Positions 35,301 through 43,546 of a stretch of 64,000 nucleotides of DNA are shown piece by piece. The stretch is taken from NCBI RefSeq assembly GCF_040536835.1, contig NZ_CP159578.1:620001-684000 (forward strand), read 5' to 3'. The stretch is from Salinicola endophyticus (GTDB lineage: Bacteria > Pseudomonadota > Gammaproteobacteria > Pseudomonadales > Halomonadaceae). The notes under the pieces were generated by a model. It was not told where the DNA came from. It was given only the letters and a program-made list of their open reading frames with translations, and ran no database searches. Position numbers and translations under genes: made by a program. Position 1 is the stretch's first letter; the number at the start of each line of letters is the position of its first letter.

Positions 35301-37205
35301 TCACTCGAGCGAGCCGAAGGGGTTGTCGGCCTTGAGCGATACCGGCTGGGCATAGCCGGGGATGTGGATGGCCTCGGCCCCCACTTCCAGCTCGGGGCCC
35401 TCGAGCACGCCCTCGCCGAAGCGATAGATCACCTCGAAGCGGCCGCTGTCGGCGGCTTCGCGATACTGCTCCGAGGCGGCCAGCGCCTGCTCGCGGCGCC
35501 CGCGCCAGGCGTCCACTGCGCGCTGGCCGTGACGCTTGACCAGCAGACGCTCGGTCACTGCCGGCGAGAGTAGCAGTCCGGTGGCATTGTTGCCGCCGAA
35601 ACCCTTGGCGTTGATGAAGCTGGCGTCGGCCTCGAACGCCAGCGGCTCGCGGAAGAAGCGCAGGCGCTCGGCGAAGACGTCGTCGGCCACCGCATCCAGG
35701 GTCGGAATACCCGGGATGTAGCCGTGGGCGAACGTCCCCAGAGCACTGGCGATCTGGTCCCCCGCGGCGCTGCCCTGGGAGTGGCCGATGAACGCCTTTA
35801 TCGCCGCCACCGGCCAGTTCTCGATGCCGTTGGCGCGCGCCACCTGGTCGAAGATGTGCGACTCGGTGGTGCGGTTCTTGGGTGTGCTGGTGCCGTGGGC
35901 GTGCAGATAGGTGCGCTGGCGCACGCTGTCGTCGCCGAGAATCGAGCGCGCCAGGGCGACCGACTTGCCCAGGGTGATGTAGTTGCCGATGCCCGGGGCC
36001 GAGATCGAACGCTTCCAGCCGTCGGCATTGACGTGGACTTCCGGCACCGCGCCGAGGATCTGGGCGCCGGTCTCCAGCGCCAGCGAGTCGTCCATCAGCA
36101 GCACGAACTGCGACGCCTCGGCGATGGTGAAGCCGCAGTTGCGCGCGAACGGCCGGCAGGCGCGCTGGTAGTCGGCGTCGGTGAGCAGCTCCAGCGCATC
36201 CAGCGCCATCAGGCTCTGGTCGTCGGCCAGCGCGCTCATGGCGCGGAAGCCCTCGATGATCTCGGGGGTCACCGGGGCGTCGCTGGTGCCGACCATCACC
36301 ATGCGGCGGCGGCCCTGGCGGATATCCTCGACCCCGAGACGCAGGTTATAGAGGAAGGTCGCGCAGGCGCCCTGGATCGCACCGGTGGCGCCCACGCTAC
36401 CGAGCACGTAGGCGTTGAGGAAGTCGGCCGGCATCTGGCCGTAGCCCAGCGGCATCTGCTTCGAGGTGGTACGGCTGCCGGTGACGAAGCTCTTGAGCAT
36501 GCCGCCCCAGCCGGCGTCGTCGAGCTGGCCGATGGAGTTGCCGGCGTAGACCGCGATGGCATCGGGGTCGAGCTGGCCGCGCACGCGCTCCCAGTCGAGA
36601 CCGCTCTGGCCGAGACAGTCGCTGACGCCGAAGATCGCCATCGACAGCCCGCGCGGATGGTGCACGCTGCGATAGAAGGTATCCGGGGCAAAGCCCAGCG
36701 GTAGCTGGCCGGCGGCGCGCACGGCGGCCTGGCGGCGCTCCGGCAGCAGCGCCTGCAGCGCCCCCGCGGGCACCGCGACCTCGACCGTGTGACGGTCGAT
36801 CTCGCGCACTTCCCAGCCCGCCGGCAGCGGCTGCGGTAGCTGCCGGCGCGAGGTGGTGAAGCGCACCGGCTCGGCGAAGGTCATCGCCAGTTCGCGGTTG
36901 CCGGGGATACCCGCGGCGCCGAAGGCATCGTCCTCGATGCGGCGGATCAGGGTGTGGGCGAGGATGTGCTCGCGATAGCGGGCGACGATCTGGGAGGCGT
37001 CGAGGGCTTCACCCTCGGCGCTCTCCCAGCCGCCGTCCGCGCTGCGGGTGACCAGGCGCATGAGTGCGGCCAGGGCCACCAGGGTCTGGGTCTGTGCCGT
37101 CTCTGGCAGGGCTTCGAGAATCGTGCGGCGGTAGGCGTGGTGCCCGGAGGTCCTTCCCGCGGCATTGACGCCGCCCATGCCGACGATCACCGGTAAATGT
37201 GACAA
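35301..37205 (-). CDS. fabY: Beta-ketoacyl synthase FabY-like, TTG start
   Basis: 634 residues, the same length as P. aeruginosa FabY, which condenses acetyl-CoA with malonyl-ACP to start fatty acid synthesis. The N-terminus SHLPVIVGMGGVNAAGRTSGHHAYRR and about 150 extra residues before the thiolase fold match that type. Catalytic triad: Cys281 in QGACATFLY, His in HAHGTSTPKN, His in FIGHSQGSAAG. TTG 37203-37205 is chosen because it gives this N-terminus, with GAGG upstream; no ATG or GTG fits. No fabH is in the window. Confidence 0.88.
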   Translation of the reverse strand: MSHLPVIVGMGGVNAAGRTSGHHAYRRTILEALPETAQTQTLVALAALMRLVTRSADGGWESAEGEALDASQIVARYREHILAHTLIRRIEDDAFGAAGIPGNRELAMTFAEPVRFTTSRRQLPQPLPAGWEVREIDRHTVEVAVPAGALQALLPERRQAAVRAAGQLPLGFAPDTFYRSVHHPRGLSMAIFGVSDCLGQSGLDWERVRGQLDPDAIAVYAGNSIGQLDDAGWGGMLKSFVTGSRTTSKQMPLGYGQMPADFLNAYVLGSVGATGAIQGACATFLYNLRLGVEDIRQGRRRMVMVGTSDAPVTPEIIEGFRAMSALADDQSLMALDALELLTDADYQRACRPFARNCGFTIAEASQFVLLMDDSLALETGAQILGAVPEVHVNADGWKRSISAPGIGNYITLGKSVALARSILGDDSVRQRTYLHAHGTSTPKNRTTESHIFDQVARANGIENWPVAAIKAFIGHSQGSAAGDQIASALGTFAHGYIPGIPTLDAVADDVFAERLRFFREPLAFEADASFINAKGFGGNNATGLLLSPAVTERLLVKRHGQRAVDAWRGRREQALAASEQYREAADSGRFEVIYRFGEGVLEGPELEVGAEAIHIPGYAQPVSLKADNPFGSLE

Positions 37206-37514
37206 GCCACGTCCCTCGTGAGCGTTGGGGGCAATCGGGCTCTTCGAGACAGGGAGTGACGCAGCGACGAGAAAGGGCGTCTCCCGACAGGGCGCGTGCC
37301 GATTGCGGGAATCGACGAAACACGGTGAACCGCGCCTGCCTTCGAAGGGCGTATTGCCAAGATTGGCTGAATGTGGGCTGGGATGATACACCCGCGCGTG
37401 CGTGTCGTCATGCCGCGCCGCGGCCACCACGGTGAGGGGGCGGTTAGCGTGGCGAGATCGCAGGCTTTAGGGCTGTTAGACTGGCAGGTCTTTCCGAGCG
37501 TCAGTGTTTCTGCC
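37206..37514. other. 309-base divergent intergenic region
   Basis: Separates fabY (minus) and the TrmB-like gene (plus). I see no gene, clear repeat or convincing sigma-70 promoter pair here. Confidence 0.5.
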
Positions 37515-38174
37515 ATGCAATCGTCTTCGCGCGCCATCGTCAGCAATCAGAGTGGACCCCATCGCGACCTCGCGCGTCGCGTCGCGCGTGCCCGCGCCAG
37601 CGTCTGGCAGCGCCCGCCGGCCCAGCACACCCGCGACGCCTTCGAACGCGCCGCGGTCTGGCTCGCTGCCACTGGCAAGCCGCTGCTCCTCGATGCCGGC
37701 TGCGGCGTGGGGCTCTCCACCCGGCGCCTGGCGCTGACCCACCCCGACCACGCGGTGATCGGCGTCGACCGCAGCGAGCAGCGTCTCTCCCGCGATCATG
37801 GCGAGCTGCCGGCCAATGCGCTGCTGGTACGCGCCGACCTGGTCGACTTCTGGCGCCTGGCCCAAGAGACCGGCTGGCGCCCGGCGCGCCACTACCTGCT
37901 CTATCCCAACCCCTATCCCAAGAGCGCCCAGCTCAAGAAGCGCTGGCACGGCCATCCGGTCTTTCCCACCCTGGTCGCGCTGGGCGGGAGCCTGGAGCTG
38001 CGCTCCAACTGGGCGATCTACGTCGAGGAGTTCGCGCTGGCGGTAGAGACGCTGTGCGACCGGCGCGGTGAGTGGGGCGCGTTCAACCCCGGGGAGACGT
38101 TCCTGACCCCGTTCGAGCGCAAGTATGCCGAGAGTGGCCAGACGCTGTGGCGCTACGCGGTCGATCTCGACTAG
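37515..38174 (+). CDS. TrmB-like SAM-dependent methyltransferase
   Basis: 219 residues. Motif I LLLDAGCGVGLSTRRLA, then VIGVDRS and a catalytic-region motif YPNPYPKSAQLKKRWHGHPVFP, which parallels the TrmB DPWxKKRH segment. TrmB makes m7G46 in tRNA; this branch diverges in the motif (Tyr-Pro-Asn-Pro-Tyr) and may act on another guanine or RNA. ATG 37515 is used; there is no strong ribosome-binding site. Confidence 0.8.
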   Translation: MQSSSRAIVSNQSGPHRDLARRVARARASVWQRPPAQHTRDAFERAAVWLAATGKPLLLDAGCGVGLSTRRLALTHPDHAVIGVDRSEQRLSRDHGELPANALLVRADLVDFWRLAQETGWRPARHYLLYPNPYPKSAQLKKRWHGHPVFPTLVALGGSLELRSNWAIYVEEFALAVETLCDRRGEWGAFNPGETFLTPFERKYAESGQTLWRYAVDLD

Positions 38175-38242
38175 TCTCGGTGCATCGGTTTTGACTGATG
38201 CTTCACCTCCTTTTTCTTTCACTCAGTGCGGACGTTCTCATC

Positions 38243-39691
38243 ATGCGGCAAGCGTTGTATCGCGGTTTTCTGGCGTCATGTCTGGTCTCGCTCTCCACGC
38301 TCTCCCTGGCCGCACAGGCGGCGGGTTTCGACCATGTCGCCCAGCTCGCCGACAAGGGCTTTGCGATCAGCGCCCAGGCGCGTCTGCTGGGCAGTGGCGA
38401 GGTGCTCGGGGCGCTCGACCCCGACCGGGCGCTGTCGCCGGCGTCGGTGACCAAGCTCTACACCGCGGCCGCAGCGCTCGACCGCTGGGGCCCGCAGCAC
38501 CGCTTCACCACCCGTTTCGTCTCGGTCGGCAGCGTCGACCCCAGCGGCACCCTGCATGGTGACCTGGTACTCGAGGGCGGCGGCGATCCGGCGCTCACCT
38601 CCGAGGAGCTGTGGCGGCTGATCCAGAAGCTGCGCGAGAGCGGCGTCAAGCGGGTCGACGGCCAGTTGGTGATCAGCCAGTGGCGCTTCGGGCCGGTGCG
38701 TTGCACCACCACCGACCGCTGCGAGACGCGCACCCGGGGCTCCAATGCCTACAGCGCGCTGCTGTCGTCGGCGGCGATCAACTACGGTAGCTGGTGCGCC
38801 ACGGTGGCACCGGGGGCGGTGGGGCAGCCGGCGCGGATCACCAGCTGCGATACGGTGACGCCGACCCTGCGTGTCGACAACCAGGTGCGTACGGTCGCCG
38901 CCAACGGCTCGCTGAGCCTCTCCGCCGCGCGGGTCACCGACAGCCAGGGCGATACGCTCAAGGTCAGTGGCCAGATCCCGGCCGACAGCTTCCCCCAGGC
39001 GATCTACAAGGCCAGCTCCGACCCCGCCGACCAGACCGGCCAGACGCTGCTGGCGCTGCTGCAGCAGTCCGGGGTGGCGGTGAGCCGCGGCTATGCGGTG
39101 AGCCAGCAGCCGCCGCCGGTGACCGCCGCGCAGCTCGCCGCGGTCGAGGGCAAGCCGCTGCAGGAGCTGTTGCTGCGCACCCTCAACTACTCCAACAACT
39201 TCATGGCCGACACCCTGGCGATGGATCTCACCGTCGGTTCTCAGCAGCAGCTGGCGGACGCCGGGGCGATGCTCCAGCGCTTCGCCGCCGGTCTGCCCGG
39301 GCACGGTGCGGCGACGCTGAAGAGCGGCAGCGGCCTGACCCCGGAGAACCGCGTCTCGGCGCGCAGCGTGGATGCGCTACTGGCGGCGATGTACGCCAAC
39401 GCCTCGCTGTTCCCCACCTTCGTCGCCGGCATGCAGGTGCCGACCAACGGGCCGATGCACTTCATCCGCCGCGGCAGCGAGGTGTTCCAGGATCACGTGA
39501 TGCTCAAGACCGGGACTCTCAACGAGCCGGTCACGGTGCGCGCCGTCGCTGGCTACTTCCGCACCCGCGAGGGGCGCTGGGGCAGCTTCGCGGTGCTGAT
39601 CAACGGCACCGCCTCCACCCCCTATCTCTCCTGGCGCGAGAGCCTGCCGCTGATCGCCGAGGATCTGACGGCGATGATCGAGCGCCACTGA
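38243..39691 (+). CDS. dacB: D-alanyl-D-alanine carboxypeptidase/endopeptidase PBP4
   Basis: 482 residues (E. coli DacB 477) with a signal peptide cut near AQA at 24-27. Serine penicillin-binding motifs: SVTK (Ser68, Lys71), SNN in LNYSNNF and KTG in LKTGTL. The long insertion between SxxK and SxN carries three Cys (RCTTTDRCETR and SWCATV), probably disulfide-bonded. Periplasmic; trims and splits peptidoglycan cross-links. ATG 38243 gives the signal peptide. Confidence 0.94.
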   Translation: MRQALYRGFLASCLVSLSTLSLAAQAAGFDHVAQLADKGFAISAQARLLGSGEVLGALDPDRALSPASVTKLYTAAAALDRWGPQHRFTTRFVSVGSVDPSGTLHGDLVLEGGGDPALTSEELWRLIQKLRESGVKRVDGQLVISQWRFGPVRCTTTDRCETRTRGSNAYSALLSSAAINYGSWCATVAPGAVGQPARITSCDTVTPTLRVDNQVRTVAANGSLSLSAARVTDSQGDTLKVSGQIPADSFPQAIYKASSDPADQTGQTLLALLQQSGVAVSRGYAVSQQPPPVTAAQLAAVEGKPLQELLLRTLNYSNNFMADTLAMDLTVGSQQQLADAGAMLQRFAAGLPGHGAATLKSGSGLTPENRVSARSVDALLAAMYANASLFPTFVAGMQVPTNGPMHFIRRGSEVFQDHVMLKTGTLNEPVTVRAVAGYFRTREGRWGSFAVLINGTASTPYLSWRESLPLIAEDLTAMIERH

Positions 39692-39749
39692 AGGGCCACG
39701 GGCGTAACGCCGGCCGACCCCGGCGGTCACGCCGGACTCGGGGCCTGAT

Positions 39750-39785
39750 TTGTCGACACCCGCACGGGGCACGAGTTGTCGACAC
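39750..39785. promoter_or_regulatory. Two TTGTCGACAC sites before the META lipoprotein gene
   Basis: Identical 10-mers TTGTCGACAC at 39750-39759 and 39776-39785, each holding the palindrome TGTCGACA, spaced 26 bases. They sit 87-122 bases upstream of the next start codon, in a position suited to an operator pair. Confidence 0.45.
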
Positions 39786-39871
39786 TGGCCGAATCGGGCG
39801 AAGATGACCTCTTTGATTGGCGTGCCGTCGAGGCGGCGCGCCGTCCTATCCGTCGCCTGAGGTCTCTAGCC

Positions 39872-40324
39872 ATGTTCACGCTGCCCAAGTCTCTGCGTTT
39901 CGCCCTGGCGGGGCTTGCCCTCGTCGGCTTGACCGGTCTGCTCACCGCCTGTGCCGGGCGTACCGCGCCCAGCGAGCCGCTGGTGGGCACTTACTGGCGT
40001 CTGGATAGCCTCGGTGGCGAGGCGGCGGTGGTGGGTGACCAGCAGCGCGAGGCGCATCTGGTGTTCAACGCCGCCGGCCACGTGCGCGGCTCGACCGGCT
40101 GCAATCGCTTGATGGGGCGCTACCAGCACACCGATGACGCGCTGAGCTTCTCGGCCCTGGGCACCACCCGCCGCGCCTGCAGCGGCCCGCTGCAGGCACA
40201 GGAGCAGGACTGGCTCGATGTGCTCTCGCGCACCCGGCATTTGGCGCGCAGCGGTGATCGGCTGGTGCTGGAAGATAGCCGCGAGCGTCCGCTGGCCACG
40301 CTGCAGGCGACGGCACTCTACTGA
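39872..40324 (+). CDS. META-domain lipoprotein (HslJ-like)
   Basis: 150 residues. Signal with lipobox LLTAC, then a META/HslJ domain: TYWRLDSLGG, LVFNAAGHVRGSTGCNRLMGRY and LGTTRRACSG. Two Cys in the domain likely form the conserved disulfide. HslJ is a heat-shock protein tied to novobiocin resistance in E. coli; the function of most members is unknown. GAGG precedes the ATG at 39872. Confidence 0.88.
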   Translation: MFTLPKSLRFALAGLALVGLTGLLTACAGRTAPSEPLVGTYWRLDSLGGEAAVVGDQQREAHLVFNAAGHVRGSTGCNRLMGRYQHTDDALSFSALGTTRRACSGPLQAQEQDWLDVLSRTRHLARSGDRLVLEDSRERPLATLQATALY

Positions 40325-40372
40325 CCCCGGTGGTGCGTCTATCCAATAACGATGATGGGAACGAGTGTCCGC

Positions 40373-40882
40373 ATGACCCCGATCGAGTGCCAGTTCGATG
40401 CCCACGGCGACGCCGTGATGACGATCTTCAACGATGCCATTCTCAATACCACCGCGCTCTACGAGTATCAGCCGCGCACGCTGGATGTCGTCGCGCAGTG
40501 GTTTCAGACCAAGCACGCCAGTGACTGGCCGATCCTCGGCGTGTGCGACGATGCCAGCGGCCGGCTGATGGGCTTTGCCACCTACGGCCCGTTCCGGCCC
40601 CACGCCGCTTTCCGCTACTGCGTCGAGCACTCGGTCTACGTCGATCGCGACTATCGCGGGCGCGGCGTGGCGCGCTGCCTGATGGAGGCGCTGATCGCGC
40701 GCGCCGAGGCGCAGGGCTACCACAGCATGATCGGCGGCATCGACGCCACCAATGTCGCCAGCATCGCGCTGCACGAGCGCCTCGGCTTCAGCCACGCCGG
40801 CACCGTGCGCGAGGTGGGCTACAAGTTCGAGCGCTGGCTCGATCTGGCGTTCTACCAGCGCCTGCTGAGTTCACACGGATAG
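40373..40882 (+). CDS. GNAT N-acetyltransferase, phosphinothricin-acetyltransferase-like
   Basis: 169 residues. AILNTTALYEYQPRT, VEHSVYVDRDYRGRGVARCLMEAL (acetyl-CoA loop RGRGVA) and NVASIALHERLGFSHAGTVREVGYKF are the PAT/MddA pattern. Relatives acetylate phosphinothricin, methionine sulfone or similar amino acids. Three ATG codons are possible (40352, 40355, 40373); none has a strong ribosome site, and the last gives the usual length. Confidence 0.88.
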   Translation: MTPIECQFDAHGDAVMTIFNDAILNTTALYEYQPRTLDVVAQWFQTKHASDWPILGVCDDASGRLMGFATYGPFRPHAAFRYCVEHSVYVDRDYRGRGVARCLMEALIARAEAQGYHSMIGGIDATNVASIALHERLGFSHAGTVREVGYKFERWLDLAFYQRLLSSHG

Positions 40883-40900
40883 CGCTCCTGTGCGGGCCTC

Positions 40901-41392
40901 TCAGGGCGCCTTGTCAGGGGCGCCGGATGTTTCGGTCGCGGCATCGTCGGTTGCCGTGTCGTTGCTCCCGGCCCCATCGCTCTTGCTGGTGTCGTCAGCG
41001 GTATCCGTCGGCGCGTCGGGCAGAGCGTCCGGGCCCGCGGTGAGCTTGTCGGCCGGGGCGATGAAGACCTCCTGGCTGGCGCGCAGGTAGAGGCAGAGCT
41101 CCTGCCCCGCGCGGCCGTTCATGTGCTGCTGAGGGTAATGGCCCTGCAGCAGCAGGGCGGTGGTGCCGGCCTCGTCGTCGAACAGCACCGGCGCGCCGGC
41201 CGGTTCGGCGTCCGGGAACTGACTGGCGTCCGTGCACTGGGCGATCACATCGCGGGTCTGATCTTCCCAGGCCGCGGGGCTCGAGGCCTGGGCGGGCAGT
41301 GCGGTCAGTGCCAGCGAGGCCGTCAGGGCGATGGCCAGCGACGCCAGCGGGAAGCGGCAAAGCGGGTGCTGCGAGCGGGTGGGGCAGGGCAT
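40901..41392 (-). CDS. Secreted protein of unknown function
   Basis: 163 residues. A signal peptide (cut near AQA-SSPAAW, about 37) is followed by roughly 80 residues with two Cys (IAQCTDAS and QELCLYL) and a disordered, acidic Asp/Ala/Thr/Ser-rich tail of about 45 residues. I do not recognise a family. AAGGA lies 8 bases before ATG 41392. It is convergent with the GNAT gene. Confidence 0.65.
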   Translation of the reverse strand: MPCPTRSQHPLCRFPLASLAIALTASLALTALPAQASSPAAWEDQTRDVIAQCTDASQFPDAEPAGAPVLFDDEAGTTALLLQGHYPQQHMNGRAGQELCLYLRASQEVFIAPADKLTAGPDALPDAPTDTADDTSKSDGAGSNDTATDDAATETSGAPDKAP

Positions 41393-41456
41393 GCGGATCA
41401 TCCTTCAGTTCAGTGAACAACTGCCGGCGCGCGAGGCCGGGCCGGGGCAGGACTAT

Positions 41457-41599
41457 GGAAGCGCTGAATAAATCGCCGAACGAGATGAAGGGCAAGGCGC
41501 ACGGAACGCAGAAGGCGAGACATAACATGGGGTTAGGCGAGTCTTCGAGTACCGCGCAACATAGCCATTCGCTCGTGCAGGCATTTATGCAGTGGTTCC
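41457..41599. mobile_element. MITE-like inverted-repeat element, 143 bp
   Basis: Terminal inverted repeats of about 28 bases (41457-41484 and 41572-41599) match at 21 of 28 positions, starting GGAA-C-CTG-ATAAAT and ending ACGAG. The inner arms are also partly complementary (for example GCGCACGGAACGCAGAAGG against the other arm), so the whole can fold as one long hairpin. TAT flanks both ends and may be a target duplication. The GGAAG start recalls IS5-group ends. No coding capacity. Confidence 0.65.
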
Positions 41600-41624
41600 T
41601 ATCATTTGGGAGTATAGACCCTGC

Positions 41625-42359
41625 ATGACCCTACCCATTTCTCTGCTGTTCCTGGGCGTGGTCTTCGCCACCTCGGTGCTCTCCGGTGTGTTCGGCATGG
41701 CCGGCGGGCTGATCCTGCTCGGCTTTCTGCTCGCCTGGCTGCCGGCGGCCACGGCGATCGCCGTGCACGGGGTGATCCAGCTCTCAGCCAACGCCTCGCG
41801 GGCGTGGCTGTCGCGCCACTTCATCGACTGGCGCATCGTCGGCGGTATTGCCATCGGGGTGGTGATCGCCGCGCTGGCGCTGGCGCTGGTGCGCTACCAC
41901 CCCAGCGAGACGGTGGTGCTGATCGTGCTCGGGCTGATGCCGGTGCTGGTGTGGATCCCCAAGCGCTGGTTTCATCTGGATGTTTCACGCCCCGGGCACG
42001 CGGTGCTCTGCGGCGTGGTCTCCGGTGGCCTGACCATCGCCGTGGGGGTGTCGGGGCCGACCATCGATATCGGCTTCATTCGTACCCATCTCGACCGCCG
42101 CACGGTGGTCGCGAGCAAGGCGTCGATCCAGGTGATCGCGCACTCGCTAAAAATCGTCTTCTACTGGCAGGCCGCTGTCGCCATGGGCGCGGGCGAGTGG
42201 GGCTGGGTGCTGCTGGGGCTGCCGCTCGCCTTTCTCGGCACGCGCAGCGGTAATCTGGTCCTGACCCGGCTGAGCGACAGCGGCTTCCGCACCTGGACGC
42301 GCTGGATCGTCACTGTGGTCGGCGGCTACTACCTGATACGCGGATTGATGGGCCTCTGA
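41625..42359 (+). CDS. TSUP (TauE/SafE) family permease
   Basis: 244 residues with about seven or eight helices. LSGVFGMAGGLILLGFLL and, in the second half, GVVSGGLTIAVGVSGPTID are the duplicated TSUP half-motifs. The family exports sulfite, sulfoacetate or similar organosulfur anions; the substrate here is not shown. ATG 41625 lies only 25 bases after the MITE-like element, which therefore forms its promoter region or leader. Confidence 0.87.
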   Translation: MTLPISLLFLGVVFATSVLSGVFGMAGGLILLGFLLAWLPAATAIAVHGVIQLSANASRAWLSRHFIDWRIVGGIAIGVVIAALALALVRYHPSETVVLIVLGLMPVLVWIPKRWFHLDVSRPGHAVLCGVVSGGLTIAVGVSGPTIDIGFIRTHLDRRTVVASKASIQVIAHSLKIVFYWQAAVAMGAGEWGWVLLGLPLAFLGTRSGNLVLTRLSDSGFRTWTRWIVTVVGGYYLIRGLMGL

Positions 42360-42365
42360 CCCCGG

Positions 42366-42384
42366 CCCGCGGCTTACCCGCGGG
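42366..42384. terminator. Short hairpin between convergent genes
   Basis: CCCGCGG (42366-42372) / CCGCGGG (42378-42384), 5-base loop, between the TSUP permease and the AraC gene; it overlaps the AraC 3' end. No T-run. Confidence 0.35.
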
Positions 42385-43297
42385 AGGGGCTGATACCGAA
42401 GTAGCGCTTGTACTCGCGGCTGAACTGGGACGTGCTGCGATAGCCCACCTCGCTGGCGGCGCGGGCCACGTTCATGCGCTGCTGAGCGAGCAGCGCCCGC
42501 GCCTTGAGCAGGCGCAGACGCTTGAGATACTGCAGCGGCGACTGCTGCGTGGTGCGCTTGAAGTGATGATGGAAGTGCGATGGGCTCATGTTGGCCTGGG
42601 CGGCCAAAGCCTCCACCGTCAGCGCGCTGGCGAAGTGGCGGTGCAGGTAGGTCAGGGCGTCGATGATCCGCGCGTACTGCCCCTGACGCTGCACCAACTG
42701 ACGCAGCGAGGCGCCTTGGGGCCCGCGCAGCGCGGCGAACAGCACCTCCCTGACGCGCCCCGGGCCGAGCACCCGGCTCTCGGTGGCGTCGCCGAGACAG
42801 TCGACCAGGCGCAGCACGCACGCTTCCATGGTTGCATCCAGCGCCACCGCTGCCATCGGTGCCGGGTCGCCGAGTTCGCGCCCCGGGGCGGGAAGCTGCT
42901 GCACCAGCTCGCTGAGGGTGAGCGGATCGAAGGCGATATTGATCCCCAGCATCGGCGCGTTCTCCGGGGTGCGCGTTTCGCACTCGAACGGCATCGGCAG
43001 CGCCTGGACCAGATAGTTGCCCGGCCCGTAGTGGATCACGCGCTCGCCCAGATAGCCGATCTTGTCGCCCTGGGCGATGACGAAGATGCCCGGTTCGTAG
43101 ATCAGCGGCGTGCGCGCACAGCTACAGCGTGAGGCGATCAGACGTACCCCCTCCACCGCGGTATCGATGAACCCTTCGCCGCTGACCAGCGGTGTGATCG
43201 CCTCGGCCAGCCGGCGCGCGGAGACCGCCTCGCTTGGCGTGGCGCCGGCCGGTGCGGCGGGCGCGCGATCGAGCAGTGGTGAGCGTGTGTCGAGCAT
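42374..43297 (-). CDS. AraC-family transcriptional regulator
   Basis: 307 residues. N-terminal AraC_N-type sensor domain (about 35-180; LIYEPGIFVIAQGDK and YGPGNYLVQALPMP) and a C-terminal double HTH (about 205-305; NMSPSHFHHHFKR and GYRSTSQFSREYKRYFGISP). This subtype usually controls an adjacent alcohol or aldehyde reductase. It is divergent from the alcohol dehydrogenase gene, with phased repeats in between. Confidence 0.92.
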   Translation of the reverse strand: MLDTRSPLLDRAPAAPAGATPSEAVSARRLAEAITPLVSGEGFIDTAVEGVRLIASRCSCARTPLIYEPGIFVIAQGDKIGYLGERVIHYGPGNYLVQALPMPFECETRTPENAPMLGINIAFDPLTLSELVQQLPAPGRELGDPAPMAAVALDATMEACVLRLVDCLGDATESRVLGPGRVREVLFAALRGPQGASLRQLVQRQGQYARIIDALTYLHRHFASALTVEALAAQANMSPSHFHHHFKRTTQQSPLQYLKRLRLLKARALLAQQRMNVARAASEVGYRSTSQFSREYKRYFGISPSRG

Positions 43298-43433
43298 CGG
43301 CGAGTCCCCTGCGCTGCGGTATCTGCTGGCCCGGCGAACCGAGCAATGGTTTTCCGGAGGGTTAAGTGTAGTTAGGTTTCGGGGTATTGTGCACGATTGT
43401 TACCACTGGTGTGCCAAAATCGGCTTTCCTTAA

Positions 43434-43462
43434 GCAGAATCTGGCAGACCTTCGGCAGAATC
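43434..43462. promoter_or_regulatory. Helically phased GCAGA repeats before the alcohol dehydrogenase
   Basis: GCAGAATC at 43434-43441 and again at 43455-43462 (21-base spacing), with a third GCAGA at 43444. Starts are 10 and 11 bases apart, one DNA turn each. Direct repeats two turns apart are a usual AraC-type binding site; it lies 85-113 bases upstream of the dehydrogenase start. Confidence 0.5.
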
Positions 43463-43546
43463 GAGCATGGCGGCGCGGCGCATGATGGACCACACTTTGC
43501 GCCGTTATTCACGGGTCGAGAGCGACCCCGGAAAAGGAGCTTTCCC

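Noticed and set aside
43397..43546. N-terminal extension of the alcohol dehydrogenase
   Set aside because: Would include the phased GCAGA motifs; AAAAGGAGC before ATG 43547 and the standard family start argue against it.
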